Shown here: positions 1 through 7,653 of the stretch, piece by piece
Position numbering within the stretch: position 1 is the first letter of the stretch
How the letters are laid out: every line of letters begins with the position of its first letter
NCBI GenBank assembly: GCA_902593905.1
Contig: CACJKF010000001.1
Location: 248,001-312,000 of the forward strand
Reading direction: 5' to 3'
Source of the DNA: an uncultured Pelagibacteraceae bacterium
GTDB lineage: Bacteria > Pseudomonadota > Alphaproteobacteria > Pelagibacterales > Pelagibacteraceae
DNA length: 64,000 nucleotides
Position numbers and translations under genes: made by a program
The notes under the pieces: model-generated
What the model was told of the DNA's origin: nothing
Databases searched by the model: none
The model's input: only the letters and a program-made list of their open reading frames with translations

Positions 1-211
1 TAAACCAATAGTAGAGAAAATTTCAAATGACATGTCAGATAAGATTGATTGTTATTATCATGATATTGAAAGTCAACCTAATGAGCCAACTAAGTATTCA
101 GTTAGAGGTGTGCCAACAATTCTTTTATTTAAAGAGGGGAAACTTTTAGGAACTAAAGTTGGTGCTTCAAGTGAAAAAGATATGCTTGAATTTATTAAAC
201 CTCACATTTAA
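1..211 (+). CDS. trxA: Thioredoxin, C-terminal part (cut by window start)
   Basis: The visible frame starts at base 2 and ends in TAA at 209-211, giving about 69 residues. It matches the C-terminal half of thioredoxin: a segment ending D-I-E, then Y-S-V-R-G-V-P-T with the cis-proline that packs against the active site, then a beta-strand ILLFKEGK and a final helix. The CxxC redox motif would lie upstream, outside the window. Thioredoxin reduces protein disulfides in the cytoplasm using thioredoxin reductase. Its stop overlaps the convergent folC stop by 3 bases. The family call is firm; the exact paralogue cannot be decided from half a protein. Confidence 0.85.
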   Translation, partial: KPIVEKISNDMSDKIDCYYHDIESQPNEPTKYSVRGVPTILLFKEGKLLGTKVGASSEKDMLEFIKPHI

Positions 212-1470
212 TTTTTATTTAAAATATTTCCACAATTATAAAGACTACCAAAACAAACAATTAACTTTTTTTCTTTACTACTTATTTTTTTTAATGCTTG
301 TGTGAAATTATTACTTTTTTCTACTTTGAATTTATTTTTGACTGCTGCTTTATAAAGTTCATTAGCTGAGACCGAGTTGAACTCATTTTCGATGGGCATT
401 GTAACAACTTTTTTAAATATCCCTTTAAGCTGTTTTATAAATAAATCTGGATCTTTATTTTTAGTCATAGCCCAAATCCCATATTTAGGAATTTTTATTT
501 TTTTTAAATATTCTGCTAGGTTTTGTGCGTCAGTAGTAGCATGTGCGCCATCAATCATAATGATTTCATTTTTGTAAAGCTTTTTTTTAATTTTACCCTC
601 ATTAAGATATTGAAAACGACCCTCAAAAGAGAGCAAAGGCAAAGTCTTTTGAATAGTTCTCTTATTTATATTAAGGTCAAGAGCCACTTTTATAGCAAGG
701 CAAACATTCTCAAACATTCCTTTAGAATAAACATTTTTAGTATTAAGTTTTATTTTAAATTTTCTATCTTGATAGTAGTAATAATTACCCTTTTTAATAA
801 GTTTCCATGTGCTTGGGTATATAATTTTACTTTTGTTACTTTTTAAAAGTGTCTTAATTTTTCTTAAAACATATGGTGTCTGTTTACCTATATAAATATT
901 TGTAAAATTACTAAGAAAACCGACATCTTCTCTAATAACCTCATCCAAAGTTTTTCGTTTTAAAAAATTTAAATGTTGTTTATTGATATTTGTGCAAATC
1001 TGAAGTCTTGGAAAATCATTTATATTATTAGAGTCCAGTCTCCAGAGAGCACCTGTTTCTTGTATATTATAATCAGCGTTTATTTTTGAGGCATTTATAA
1101 TGTAAACTAAAGTAAGACATTCAAAAACTGTTAAAGGGATATTTAATTTTTCTACCTGTTTTATAGTTTTTTTAATTTCTTTATGATTTAAATATTTATC
1201 ACCCATGTAAAATCTTTCCTTAATGTCTCTAATAGAAGGTGAAACATGAGTCGTAACCTTTTGATTATTAGCTTCAATAAATGATTTTAAAGAAAATAAA
1301 GTAGTAAATTTGCCAGATTCTCCAATGACTGAAATTACATTTTTAAGTTTTTTTTCTGGATGCCCTAACAATCCTAAGGCTAATTTTATTCTTTTTAAAC
1401 CAAAATTTACAGATTTACAAAATAGTTTATGATTAGCTAGCTGATTGTAAAGATTGATCGACTGTGACAT
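208..1470 (-). CDS. folC: Folylpolyglutamate synthase / dihydrofolate synthase
   Basis: FolC is a Mur-ligase-type ATP enzyme that adds glutamate to dihydropteroate and then to folates in the cytoplasm. The 420-residue length is normal. A P-loop GESGKFTT lies at about residues 50-57 and a DGAH motif starts the C-terminal domain. Several consensus positions differ: the usual GTNGKGST is altered, the SPHL site reads SPSI, EKAGI reads EDVGF so the lysine usually carbamylated to bind metal appears lost, and DGAHNP reads DGAHAT. The gene is last in the minus-strand run and its ATG lies 38 bases inside the accD end; no closer ATG exists. The accD-folC pairing is typical of alphaproteobacteria and supports the call. 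Confidence 0.82.
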   Translation of the reverse strand: MSQSINLYNQLANHKLFCKSVNFGLKRIKLALGLLGHPEKKLKNVISVIGESGKFTTLFSLKSFIEANNQKVTTHVSPSIRDIKERFYMGDKYLNHKEIKKTIKQVEKLNIPLTVFECLTLVYIINASKINADYNIQETGALWRLDSNNINDFPRLQICTNINKQHLNFLKRKTLDEVIREDVGFLSNFTNIYIGKQTPYVLRKIKTLLKSNKSKIIYPSTWKLIKKGNYYYYQDRKFKIKLNTKNVYSKGMFENVCLAIKVALDLNINKRTIQKTLPLLSFEGRFQYLNEGKIKKKLYKNEIIMIDGAHATTDAQNLAEYLKKIKIPKYGIWAMTKNKDPDLFIKQLKGIFKKVVTMPIENEFNSVSANELYKAAVKNKFKVEKSNNFTQALKKISSKEKKLIVCFGSLYNCGNILNKN

Positions 1471-2347
1471 TGGACTCTTGTTTAGCTTGAGCCTCAGCTT
1501 TTTTCAATAGAACATTTAACAATGTCCCAATAGTTGAATTTAAATATTGTCTTTCAACAATAAGATCTATTCCTCCATGATCTTTTACATATTCTGCAGT
1601 TTGAAAGTCATCAGGTAGAGTTTCCCTAACGGTATCTTGAATTACTCTTCGTCCAGCGAATCCTATTACACTTTTAGGCTCGCTAATCAATATATCTCCT
1701 AGCATGGCCCAAGAGGCTGTTACACCTCCAGTTGTTGGATTAGTTAATACCACAATAAAAGGAATATTTTTTTTCTTCAGTTCATTAACAGCCAAAGCAG
1801 TTCTTGACATCTGCATTAATGCAATAGAACTTTCATGCATACGTTGACCTCCAGAACAGCTAAAAAATATATAAGGCATTTTATTTTCAATTGCGTGCTG
1901 TGCTCCAGCTATAAACGCTTCACCAGAGGCTGCTCCAAATGAACCACCAATGAATCTAAAATCTTGCGCCCCTACAACTGCATTAATGTTTTGCACTTTT
2001 CCAATTGCAATTAAAACTGCATCATCTTGACCTGTGAGTTTTCTTGCTGCCTTCAAACGATCTGTATATTTTTTCTTATCTTCAAAATTTAAAGGGTCAT
2101 CTTTTGGAAGAGGTGTTTCAATTATTTCAAATTCTTTATTATCAAAAAAAGTTTCAAATCTCTCTTTACATGTCAACTTATGATGCTCCCCACACTTAGG
2201 ACAAACTTTTCGACTGGCATTCATATCCTCTGAATAAATTAAGTTTTTACAACTGCATGTAGTCCACAAGCTGGACTCTGTTTTTGCTGATCTTTTTTCA
2301 AAAAGAGATTTAATTTTAGGCTTAATAAATTTAGTAATCCAATTCAT
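1433..2347 (-). CDS. accD: Acetyl-CoA carboxylase carboxyltransferase subunit beta
   Basis: AccD pairs with AccA to move the carboxyl group from biotin to acetyl-CoA, forming malonyl-CoA for fatty acid synthesis. It is 304 residues, the usual size. The N-terminus has a zinc ribbon, but the first knuckle is C-S-C (CxC) rather than CxxC, with a normal CPKC second knuckle. The crotonase-like core follows, with SGGQRMHES in place of the common SGGARMQEG, then LTNPTTGGVTASWAMLGD and GFAGRRVIQ. It lies between trpA (4-base overlap) and folC. The partner accA is far away at 37.5 kb. The identity is firm; whether the shortened knuckle still binds zinc is unknown. Confidence 0.95.
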   Translation of the reverse strand: MNWITKFIKPKIKSLFEKRSAKTESSLWTTCSCKNLIYSEDMNASRKVCPKCGEHHKLTCKERFETFFDNKEFEIIETPLPKDDPLNFEDKKKYTDRLKAARKLTGQDDAVLIAIGKVQNINAVVGAQDFRFIGGSFGAASGEAFIAGAQHAIENKMPYIFFSCSGGQRMHESSIALMQMSRTALAVNELKKKNIPFIVVLTNPTTGGVTASWAMLGDILISEPKSVIGFAGRRVIQDTVRETLPDDFQTAEYVKDHGGIDLIVERQYLNSTIGTLLNVLLKKAEAQAKQESNVTVDQSLQSAS

Positions 2348-3144
2348 AAAATTTTTTTCTTAAGATTGTACACAACTTTATCTAATTTTGTGACAGGATT
2401 TTGTCTCATTTTGAGCGAATTAGTAATACTTTTACACAACATACTGCCTACAACAAGCCCATTAGCAGATTTGAGGGCTGAAATCGTCTTATCTGTTATT
2501 CCAAAACCTATAACGATATTTTTTTTTGGGTTGATTCTTTTTATCTTAAAGTAGTTTTTTAATATATTTTTAGGCGAAACTTTAAGCTTCCCCCCTGTAG
2601 TTGATAACATAGAAATATAATAAACCATATCATGAGAGTCTTTAATAATTTTTTTCATTCTATCAAAAGGTGTAGTGGGTGAAATAAGTTGAATAAAATT
2701 CATTGATTTTTTTTTACACTTCGCAGCAAATTTTTTATTTTCTGGATGAGGAAGATCAACAATTATACATCCATCAACACCAGATGTTTTACATTTCCTT
2801 AAAAAATTATTTTCTCCACTTTGATATATAAGATTATAATAACCCATAAGAATTAAAGGCTTATCAGGATTTTTTCGCTTAAACCTTTTAACAATTTGAA
2901 AAACATCTTTTAGTTTTAACCCGTTATTAAGAGCCCTGTATGAACTACCCTGTATCTGACCGCCATCTGCTATTGGAGTATTATGAGGAAATCCAAGTTC
3001 AAGAATATCTGCGTGTTTTGATATTTTATTTAAAATTTTAAGAGAATTATTCTGTGTATTATCTCCAGCTACTGTATATGTTATAAGTGCTGGTCTTTTT
3101 TCTTTTTTACATTTCTCAAAAGTTAAAGCAATACTAGATCTCAT
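2344..3144 (-). CDS. trpA: Tryptophan synthase alpha subunit (divergent)
   Basis: TrpA cleaves indole-3-glycerol phosphate and passes indole to TrpB. The 266-residue TIM barrel keeps both catalytic acids at standard numbering: Glu49 (ILELG) and Asp60 (IADG). The phosphate-loop elements GFGI and VVGS are present, as is LMGYYN. Loop positions that are normally near-invariant have changed: PFSDP reads PHNTP, so Asp56 is Thr; the GVTG of the mobile loop reads STTG; and the TAGDP near the N-terminus reads VAGDN. Asp56 is a known contact to Lys167 of TrpB, and that lysine is also lost here. The gene overlaps trpB and accD by 4 bases each, so translation is probably coupled. The family is certain; retention of the normal reaction is likely but unproven. 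Confidence 0.88.
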   Translation of the reverse strand: MRSSIALTFEKCKKEKRPALITYTVAGDNTQNNSLKILNKISKHADILELGFPHNTPIADGGQIQGSSYRALNNGLKLKDVFQIVKRFKRKNPDKPLILMGYYNLIYQSGENNFLRKCKTSGVDGCIIVDLPHPENKKFAAKCKKKSMNFIQLISPTTPFDRMKKIIKDSHDMVYYISMLSTTGGKLKVSPKNILKNYFKIKRINPKKNIVIGFGITDKTISALKSANGLVVGSMLCKSITNSLKMRQNPVTKLDKVVYNLKKKIL

Positions 3145-4373
3145 CTAATGTAAGATCCTAATTTTTGTTTAATAATGTCTTTATCTTTTAGACTATCACC
3201 GCACGAATTTACAATAATAACATCTGAGGATTTTAATTTTATCGCCAGCTTAATTGCTTCAGCAAATGCATGTGACGGTTCCAATGATGGAGAAATATTT
3301 TCTAGTTTTGAAACTAATTTGTAAGCATTAAGTGCATCTTCGTCACTTGCTGAAGTATATCGTGCTCTTTTTGTGTCTTTAAGAAAACAATGTAACGGTG
3401 AAATACCCGGATAATCTAGGCCTGCCGAAATAGACTCAGTAGAACCGATTTGACCTTCTTTATCTTGAATTACATATTGTGCTGCACCGTGAAGAATTCC
3501 AATTTTTGATCCATTAGTTAAAGGGGCTGCGTGAAGTTTGCTGTTTTTTGGACCACCAGCTTCTATACCAATAAACTCAGCATCAGTATCCATAAATTCA
3601 TTCCAAAAACCCATCGCAGAACTACCTCCACCAACACAATTTAATAATTTCATCTTACTTGGAATTTTTCCAAATTCTTCTTTTACTTGTTTAAAAAGTT
3701 CTCTTGAAATTTGTGCGGTGCTCCAAGCACAAATTTTTACAAATATGTTTGGCCCTACAGTTGATCCAACACACATGTGCGTTGTATCACAATTTGCAAC
3801 CCAGTAACGCATACACTCACTTACAGCATCGACAAGTGTTTGACTGCCAGTAGTAACTGGCACTATTTTTGCTCCATTTTTTCTCATAGCTTCAACATTT
3901 GGTCTTTGTCTTTTAATGTCCTTTGCTCCCATGAAAATTTTACATTTTAAGCCAAATTTTTTTGCAGCCATAGATAGCATTTTCCCCGCATAACCAGCTC
4001 CAGTATCACCAACGATAAATTTTTTACCTGCTTTTTTGGCAATTAAACAATGTACTGTGGCATTATAAATCTTGTGAGCACCTCCGTTAGCTTCAGAAAC
4101 TACTTTTGCGTAAATTTGAGCCCCTCTAAGATGGTCTGTTAAGTTTTCTAATTTTATAAAAGGTGTAGGAGCCCCAACATAATTTTTAAAATGATAATCA
4201 CGCTCTTTTAAGAACTTTTGATCTTTTCTCAGCTTTGAAAAAAGTTTTGTTAAATCATCGATAGGTTTTTTTAATGTTTCTGGTATAAAATTTCCTCCAA
4301 ATTTACCTCCGTACATGAAGTTTTTATCGTGTTGATCAATTAGGGGAATTCCTTTTTTAATCTTTAATTTCAT
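3141..4373 (-). CDS. trpB: Tryptophan synthase beta subunit, strongly divergent active site
   Basis: This 410-residue fold-type II PLP enzyme is colinear with TrpB from YGGKFGGNFIPETL through the GGGS phosphate cup (about 248-251) to the C-terminus. The PLP lysine is Lys101, in GAHKIYN. Twenty-two residues later, where TrpB has the catalytic Glu109 in ETGAGQHG, it has DTGAGYAG, so Glu becomes Asp and Gln-His becomes Tyr-Ala. KREDLNHTGAHKINN is replaced by KVVSEANGGAHKIYN, GPHPFP by GPNIFV, TLKDA by TLVDA, and SGRGDKD near the end by CGDSLKDKD. SISAGLD is intact. In canonical TrpB this subunit joins serine and indole to make tryptophan. The operon position supports that role, but altered kinetics or another substrate is possible. 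Confidence 0.8.
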   Translation of the reverse strand: MKLKIKKGIPLIDQHDKNFMYGGKFGGNFIPETLKKPIDDLTKLFSKLRKDQKFLKERDYHFKNYVGAPTPFIKLENLTDHLRGAQIYAKVVSEANGGAHKIYNATVHCLIAKKAGKKFIVGDTGAGYAGKMLSMAAKKFGLKCKIFMGAKDIKRQRPNVEAMRKNGAKIVPVTTGSQTLVDAVSECMRYWVANCDTTHMCVGSTVGPNIFVKICAWSTAQISRELFKQVKEEFGKIPSKMKLLNCVGGGSSAMGFWNEFMDTDAEFIGIEAGGPKNSKLHAAPLTNGSKIGILHGAAQYVIQDKEGQIGSTESISAGLDYPGISPLHCFLKDTKRARYTSASDEDALNAYKLVSKLENISPSLEPSHAFAEAIKLAIKLKSSDVIIVNSCGDSLKDKDIIKQKLGSYIR

Positions 4374-4971
4374 TTACTTTATTAATAAATTTTTTTATTT
4401 TTTGATGATCTTTGTATCCTATTTCAGCATCTGTTTCCAAGTTACTTGATAAATCACAAAAGGTAATACCTAATTTCTTTATGTTTTCAATATTACTTTG
4501 AGAAATCGAGCCTGCCAATGCATATCTTTCTCCTTTTGGAAGTTTTGAGATTAAATTTTTTGGAAACTCAATAGATTTTTCCATACCAGGGGTGTCAAAT
4601 AAAATTATATCGGCATTTACGTATTCTTTATAACTATCTATATCCTTTTCATCTCTTATCTTTATAGCTTTTATAATTTTAAGCCCTGTTGATTTAATTT
4701 CATTAACCCTCTCTTTTGTTTCTGATCCATGTAGTTGTATATAATCAAAATTTCCCAATACGACACTTTTAATAAACTCATCACTTGGATTAACTGTTAC
4801 AGCGACAAATTTCGAGTTTAATTTACTAAATTTCTTCAATTTTTTTATTTCCTCTAAATCTACATTCCTTGGAGATTTTGCATAAAATATGAAACCTAAA
4901 AAATCTACTCCTAGGTCGATACAAAGCTGTACATCTCTTGCTGGGTGCAAACCGCAAATTTTAACTCTCAT
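4357..4971 (-). CDS. trpF: Phosphoribosylanthranilate isomerase (divergent)
   Basis: TrpF converts N-(5'-phosphoribosyl)anthranilate to CdRP in tryptophan synthesis. The 204-residue barrel starts VKICGL with the general-base Cys6, has SPRNV near residue 33, IQLHG near 78, and the general-acid Asp126 in ILFD. The glycine-rich parts around the substrate phosphate deviate: GGTGxxFDW is missing after Asp126 (PGMEKSIEF instead), LAGGL reads LAGSI, and DVSSGVE reads DLSSNLE. The gene overlaps trpB by 17 bases and follows pyrF with a 1-base gap. It is clearly a TrpF homologue by position and fold. The binding-site changes parallel those in trpB and trpA. Confidence 0.83.
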   Translation of the reverse strand: MRVKICGLHPARDVQLCIDLGVDFLGFIFYAKSPRNVDLEEIKKLKKFSKLNSKFVAVTVNPSDEFIKSVVLGNFDYIQLHGSETKERVNEIKSTGLKIIKAIKIRDEKDIDSYKEYVNADIILFDTPGMEKSIEFPKNLISKLPKGERYALAGSISQSNIENIKKLGITFCDLSSNLETDAEIGYKDHQKIKKFINKVNEIKD

Positions 4972-4972
4972 T

Positions 4973-5647
4973 TTATTTTAATTCTTTGATTATTTTTTTA
5001 ATATTTTTTTTTATATTTCCACTAGTAATACTTCTACCTACTACTAAGGCTGTAGCACCATTTTTAAAAGCTTCTTTTGGAGTCATTACTCTCTTTTGAT
5101 CTCCTTTCTTATCATTAAGAAATCTTATCCCGGGAGCAATTATTTCTTTTTTAAATACCTTTTTTACAATTTTGATTTCATGAGGACTGCATACGATTGC
5201 ATCTAATTTTGCTTTAGCTGCTAACTTAGCTTGGTGAAGAACTAATTTTTTCGTATCTTTATCAAATCCAATTTCTTTCAAAGATTTATCATCTAGTGAA
5301 GTAAGTATAGTAACACCAATTAATTTCGTTTTCCCTGAGACTTTCTTCGCAGCTTTAAGCGCTTGCAAACCTGAACTAATGTGAATAGTGATGTAATTGA
5401 ATTTTAAATCTTTTACTGCTCTTATTGCAGACACACAAGTATTAGGTATATCTGCAAGCTTATAATCTCCAAAGGTGATTTTATTTTTTAGATTAGAAAC
5501 AAATTTTCTTCCATTTTTAGAATTCAAGAATTGTAAACCAAATTTATATCCAAATTTAATTTTTGATCCTTGAGTAAATTTGATTATTTTTTGAATTTTT
5601 TTTGTACTAGTAGTATCACAGGCAATAAAAATCATAGGAGAAATCAT
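4973..5647 (-). CDS. pyrF: Orotidine 5'-phosphate decarboxylase
   Basis: PyrF decarboxylates OMP to UMP, the last step of pyrimidine synthesis. It is 224 residues long. The catalytic signature is seen as GDYKLADIPNT at about residue 80 (consensus DxKxxDIPNT), with IACD near the N-terminus holding the first substrate-contact aspartate, and APGIR and VVGRSI at the phosphate-binding end. The ATG overlaps the ihfB TGA as ATGA, which favours the first methionine over the one five codons in and suggests translational coupling. The pyrF-trpF adjacency is common in alphaproteobacteria. Confidence 0.93.
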   Translation of the reverse strand: MISPMIFIACDTTSTKKIQKIIKFTQGSKIKFGYKFGLQFLNSKNGRKFVSNLKNKITFGDYKLADIPNTCVSAIRAVKDLKFNYITIHISSGLQALKAAKKVSGKTKLIGVTILTSLDDKSLKEIGFDKDTKKLVLHQAKLAAKAKLDAIVCSPHEIKIVKKVFKKEIIAPGIRFLNDKKGDQKRVMTPKEAFKNGATALVVGRSITSGNIKKNIKKIIKELK

Positions 5648-5925
5648 TTATTCATTAATTTTTTTAGTTTTTTACTCGCTCTAAATCTTACTTTATTTTT
5701 TTCTGGAACATATATCAATTGTGAAGTTTTTGGATTTCGTGCATTATAATTTGCTTTAATTCTTTTGACAAAAAAAGATCCAAAACCTCTTAATTCTACT
5801 TTTTTATTTTGATTTAAAGCTTTCTCAATACTATCTGTAAAAATATCTATAATTTCTTCTATTTCAAAATTACTAAGTTGAGGATTTTTTTGCTTAAGTT
5901 TTTTAATAATCTCTGGTCTTGACAA
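5644..5925 (-). CDS. ihfB: Integration host factor subunit beta
   Basis: This 93-residue HU/IHF-family protein bends DNA as a heterodimer with IHF alpha. It starts MSRPEIIKKL, matching the usual M-T-R-S-E-L-I of IHF beta, has GFGSFFVKRI in the central beta region, and the arm motif ARNPKTSQ with the DNA-intercalating proline. The start codon is TTG. It lies directly after the rpsA TAA with no spacer and in the same frame, so only one stop codon separates the two proteins. The rpsA-ihfB order is classical in proteobacteria, which supports beta over alpha or HU. Confidence 0.9.
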   Translation of the reverse strand: MSRPEIIKKLKQKNPQLSNFEIEEIIDIFTDSIEKALNQNKKVELRGFGSFFVKRIKANYNARNPKTSQLIYVPEKNKVRFRASKKLKKLMNK

Positions 5926-7653
5926 TTATTTATCTTTTTTACCTTTTTTACCTTTTCCCATGGCCTGTTTAAATATTCCTGCAAGCGTGGCACCAGATTT
6001 TGTTGCGTTTTCTCCAAATTTTTGTATCAAAGTTTTCTCCTCATCAATTTGAGCAGCTTTAACACTTAATTTGATTTTTCTTAATTTTAAATCAAGATCA
6101 ACAATTTTAGCGTCAAGGGCGTTGCCTGGTGAAAAAACTTCCGGTCTTGCATCAGCAGAGTCTTTTGCTAAGTCAGCTTTTCTGATTGTAACAATTAATT
6201 TCTTATCTTTATCTATCGCAACTTTCACTCCAGTTTTTAGTACTTCATGAATTCTTGTAGTAATTATGTCGCCAACTTTTTTATTATTATCCTTAAAGAA
6301 ATCTAATGGATCTTTATCTAAAGCTCTTTTACTAAAACGAATTTTATCATCTTTAATCTCTATTATTTTTACGTTAATTAAGTCGTTTTTCTTAAATTTT
6401 TTAAGGTTATCTACGTTTTCGTTGTAAGAAATTTCTTTGTAGTGAAGCATCCCTGATAAACCATAATCTGCAAGCTCGCCAAATATAGCTTTGTCAGTAA
6501 TATTATTTACTTTTACTTTCACTTCCTTTCCAATCATATTTTTAATCTTATCCCAAGGATTTTCTAAAACAGCTTTGTAAGAAAGTGAAATTCTTTTCGT
6601 CTCTTTATCAATATTTACAATTTTAAATTTAATTTTTTGTGATACAGATAAAACTTTACTAGGTTTAATGTTCCTATTAGTCCAGTCAAGTTCTGAGTTG
6701 TGAATTAGACCCTCAATTCCCTCCTCAATTTTTACAAAACAGCCATAATCCATTATTTTTGTAACTTCTCCCTCGTAAATTTCACCAACTTTGTATTTTT
6801 TATCAATATTTGCATAAGGGTCTTCCGTCAAAGCTTTTACTGAAGCCGAAACGCGATTCGTTTTTTCGTCTATTTTGATAATTTTTACTTTTAATTTTTG
6901 CCCTATAGTTACTAAGTCTGATGGTTTTTTTACTCTACCATGACTCAGATCTGAAACATGGAGCAGAGCATCAATACCATTTATGTCTAAAAATATTCCC
7001 CAATCAGTTGTTGCTTTTACTATTGCATTTTCAACTACGTCACCTTCTTTAATATTTTTAAGAGCTTCGGTTATTTCTGCGTTTTTACTTTTTTCAAGGA
7101 CTGCTCTTCTCGATACACAAACATTACCTCTATTTTTGTCAATTCTCGTAGCTATTACTTTTACCGGTGTATTCATAAGGTGATCGATTTTTTTTAAAGG
7201 TCTAACATCTATTTGGGACGAGGGCATGAAACACGGCAATCCCTCAACAGTAGCTATAAACCCGCCTTTTACTTTACCAGTAATATACCCTGTCATTTCC
7301 TCCTGGGTTTCAAAAACTTTCTCCATTTTTTTCCAGGCTTTCATTTTTCTTGCCTTGTCTCTAGATATTATTATTTCTCCTTTGAAACTTTCTATCCTTT
7401 CGAGATAAACATCGATTTGTGAACCAACTTTTAATTTTTGAAATTCATCATCATTTTTAAATTCCTCTACCGGAATCATTCCTTCCATTTTAGCTTTGCA
7501 ATCTACTACAACAAAATTTTTTGTGATTTCAGTTACTGTAGCTTTAATTATTTCGTTTTCTTTGAGTTTTCTATCTTTAAAATCTTTATCTAATAGGGTT
7601 TGAAATTCTTTGTGCAAAGAATTGGATTTATTTAGCTCTTGCTCTGTTGCCAT
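5926..7653 (-). CDS. rpsA: 30S ribosomal protein S1
   Basis: S1 binds mRNA and helps initiation on the 30S subunit. The 575-residue protein contains six successive S1/OB-fold repeats. The clearest repeats show the pattern G-x(2)-GFIATVEG, DWGIFLDINGIDALLHVSDLS, DYGCFVKIEEGIEGLIHNSEL and DYGLSGMLHYKEIS, and the tail is lysine-rich (KGKKGKKDK). E. coli S1 is 557 residues, so the length is normal. The start lies 26 bases inside the end of cmk, matching the widespread cmk-rpsA-ihfB order. It ends with TAA immediately before the ihfB TTG. Confidence 0.97.
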   Translation of the reverse strand: MATEQELNKSNSLHKEFQTLLDKDFKDRKLKENEIIKATVTEITKNFVVVDCKAKMEGMIPVEEFKNDDEFQKLKVGSQIDVYLERIESFKGEIIISRDKARKMKAWKKMEKVFETQEEMTGYITGKVKGGFIATVEGLPCFMPSSQIDVRPLKKIDHLMNTPVKVIATRIDKNRGNVCVSRRAVLEKSKNAEITEALKNIKEGDVVENAIVKATTDWGIFLDINGIDALLHVSDLSHGRVKKPSDLVTIGQKLKVKIIKIDEKTNRVSASVKALTEDPYANIDKKYKVGEIYEGEVTKIMDYGCFVKIEEGIEGLIHNSELDWTNRNIKPSKVLSVSQKIKFKIVNIDKETKRISLSYKAVLENPWDKIKNMIGKEVKVKVNNITDKAIFGELADYGLSGMLHYKEISYNENVDNLKKFKKNDLINVKIIEIKDDKIRFSKRALDKDPLDFFKDNNKKVGDIITTRIHEVLKTGVKVAIDKDKKLIVTIRKADLAKDSADARPEVFSPGNALDAKIVDLDLKLRKIKLSVKAAQIDEEKTLIQKFGENATKSGATLAGIFKQAMGKGKKGKKDK

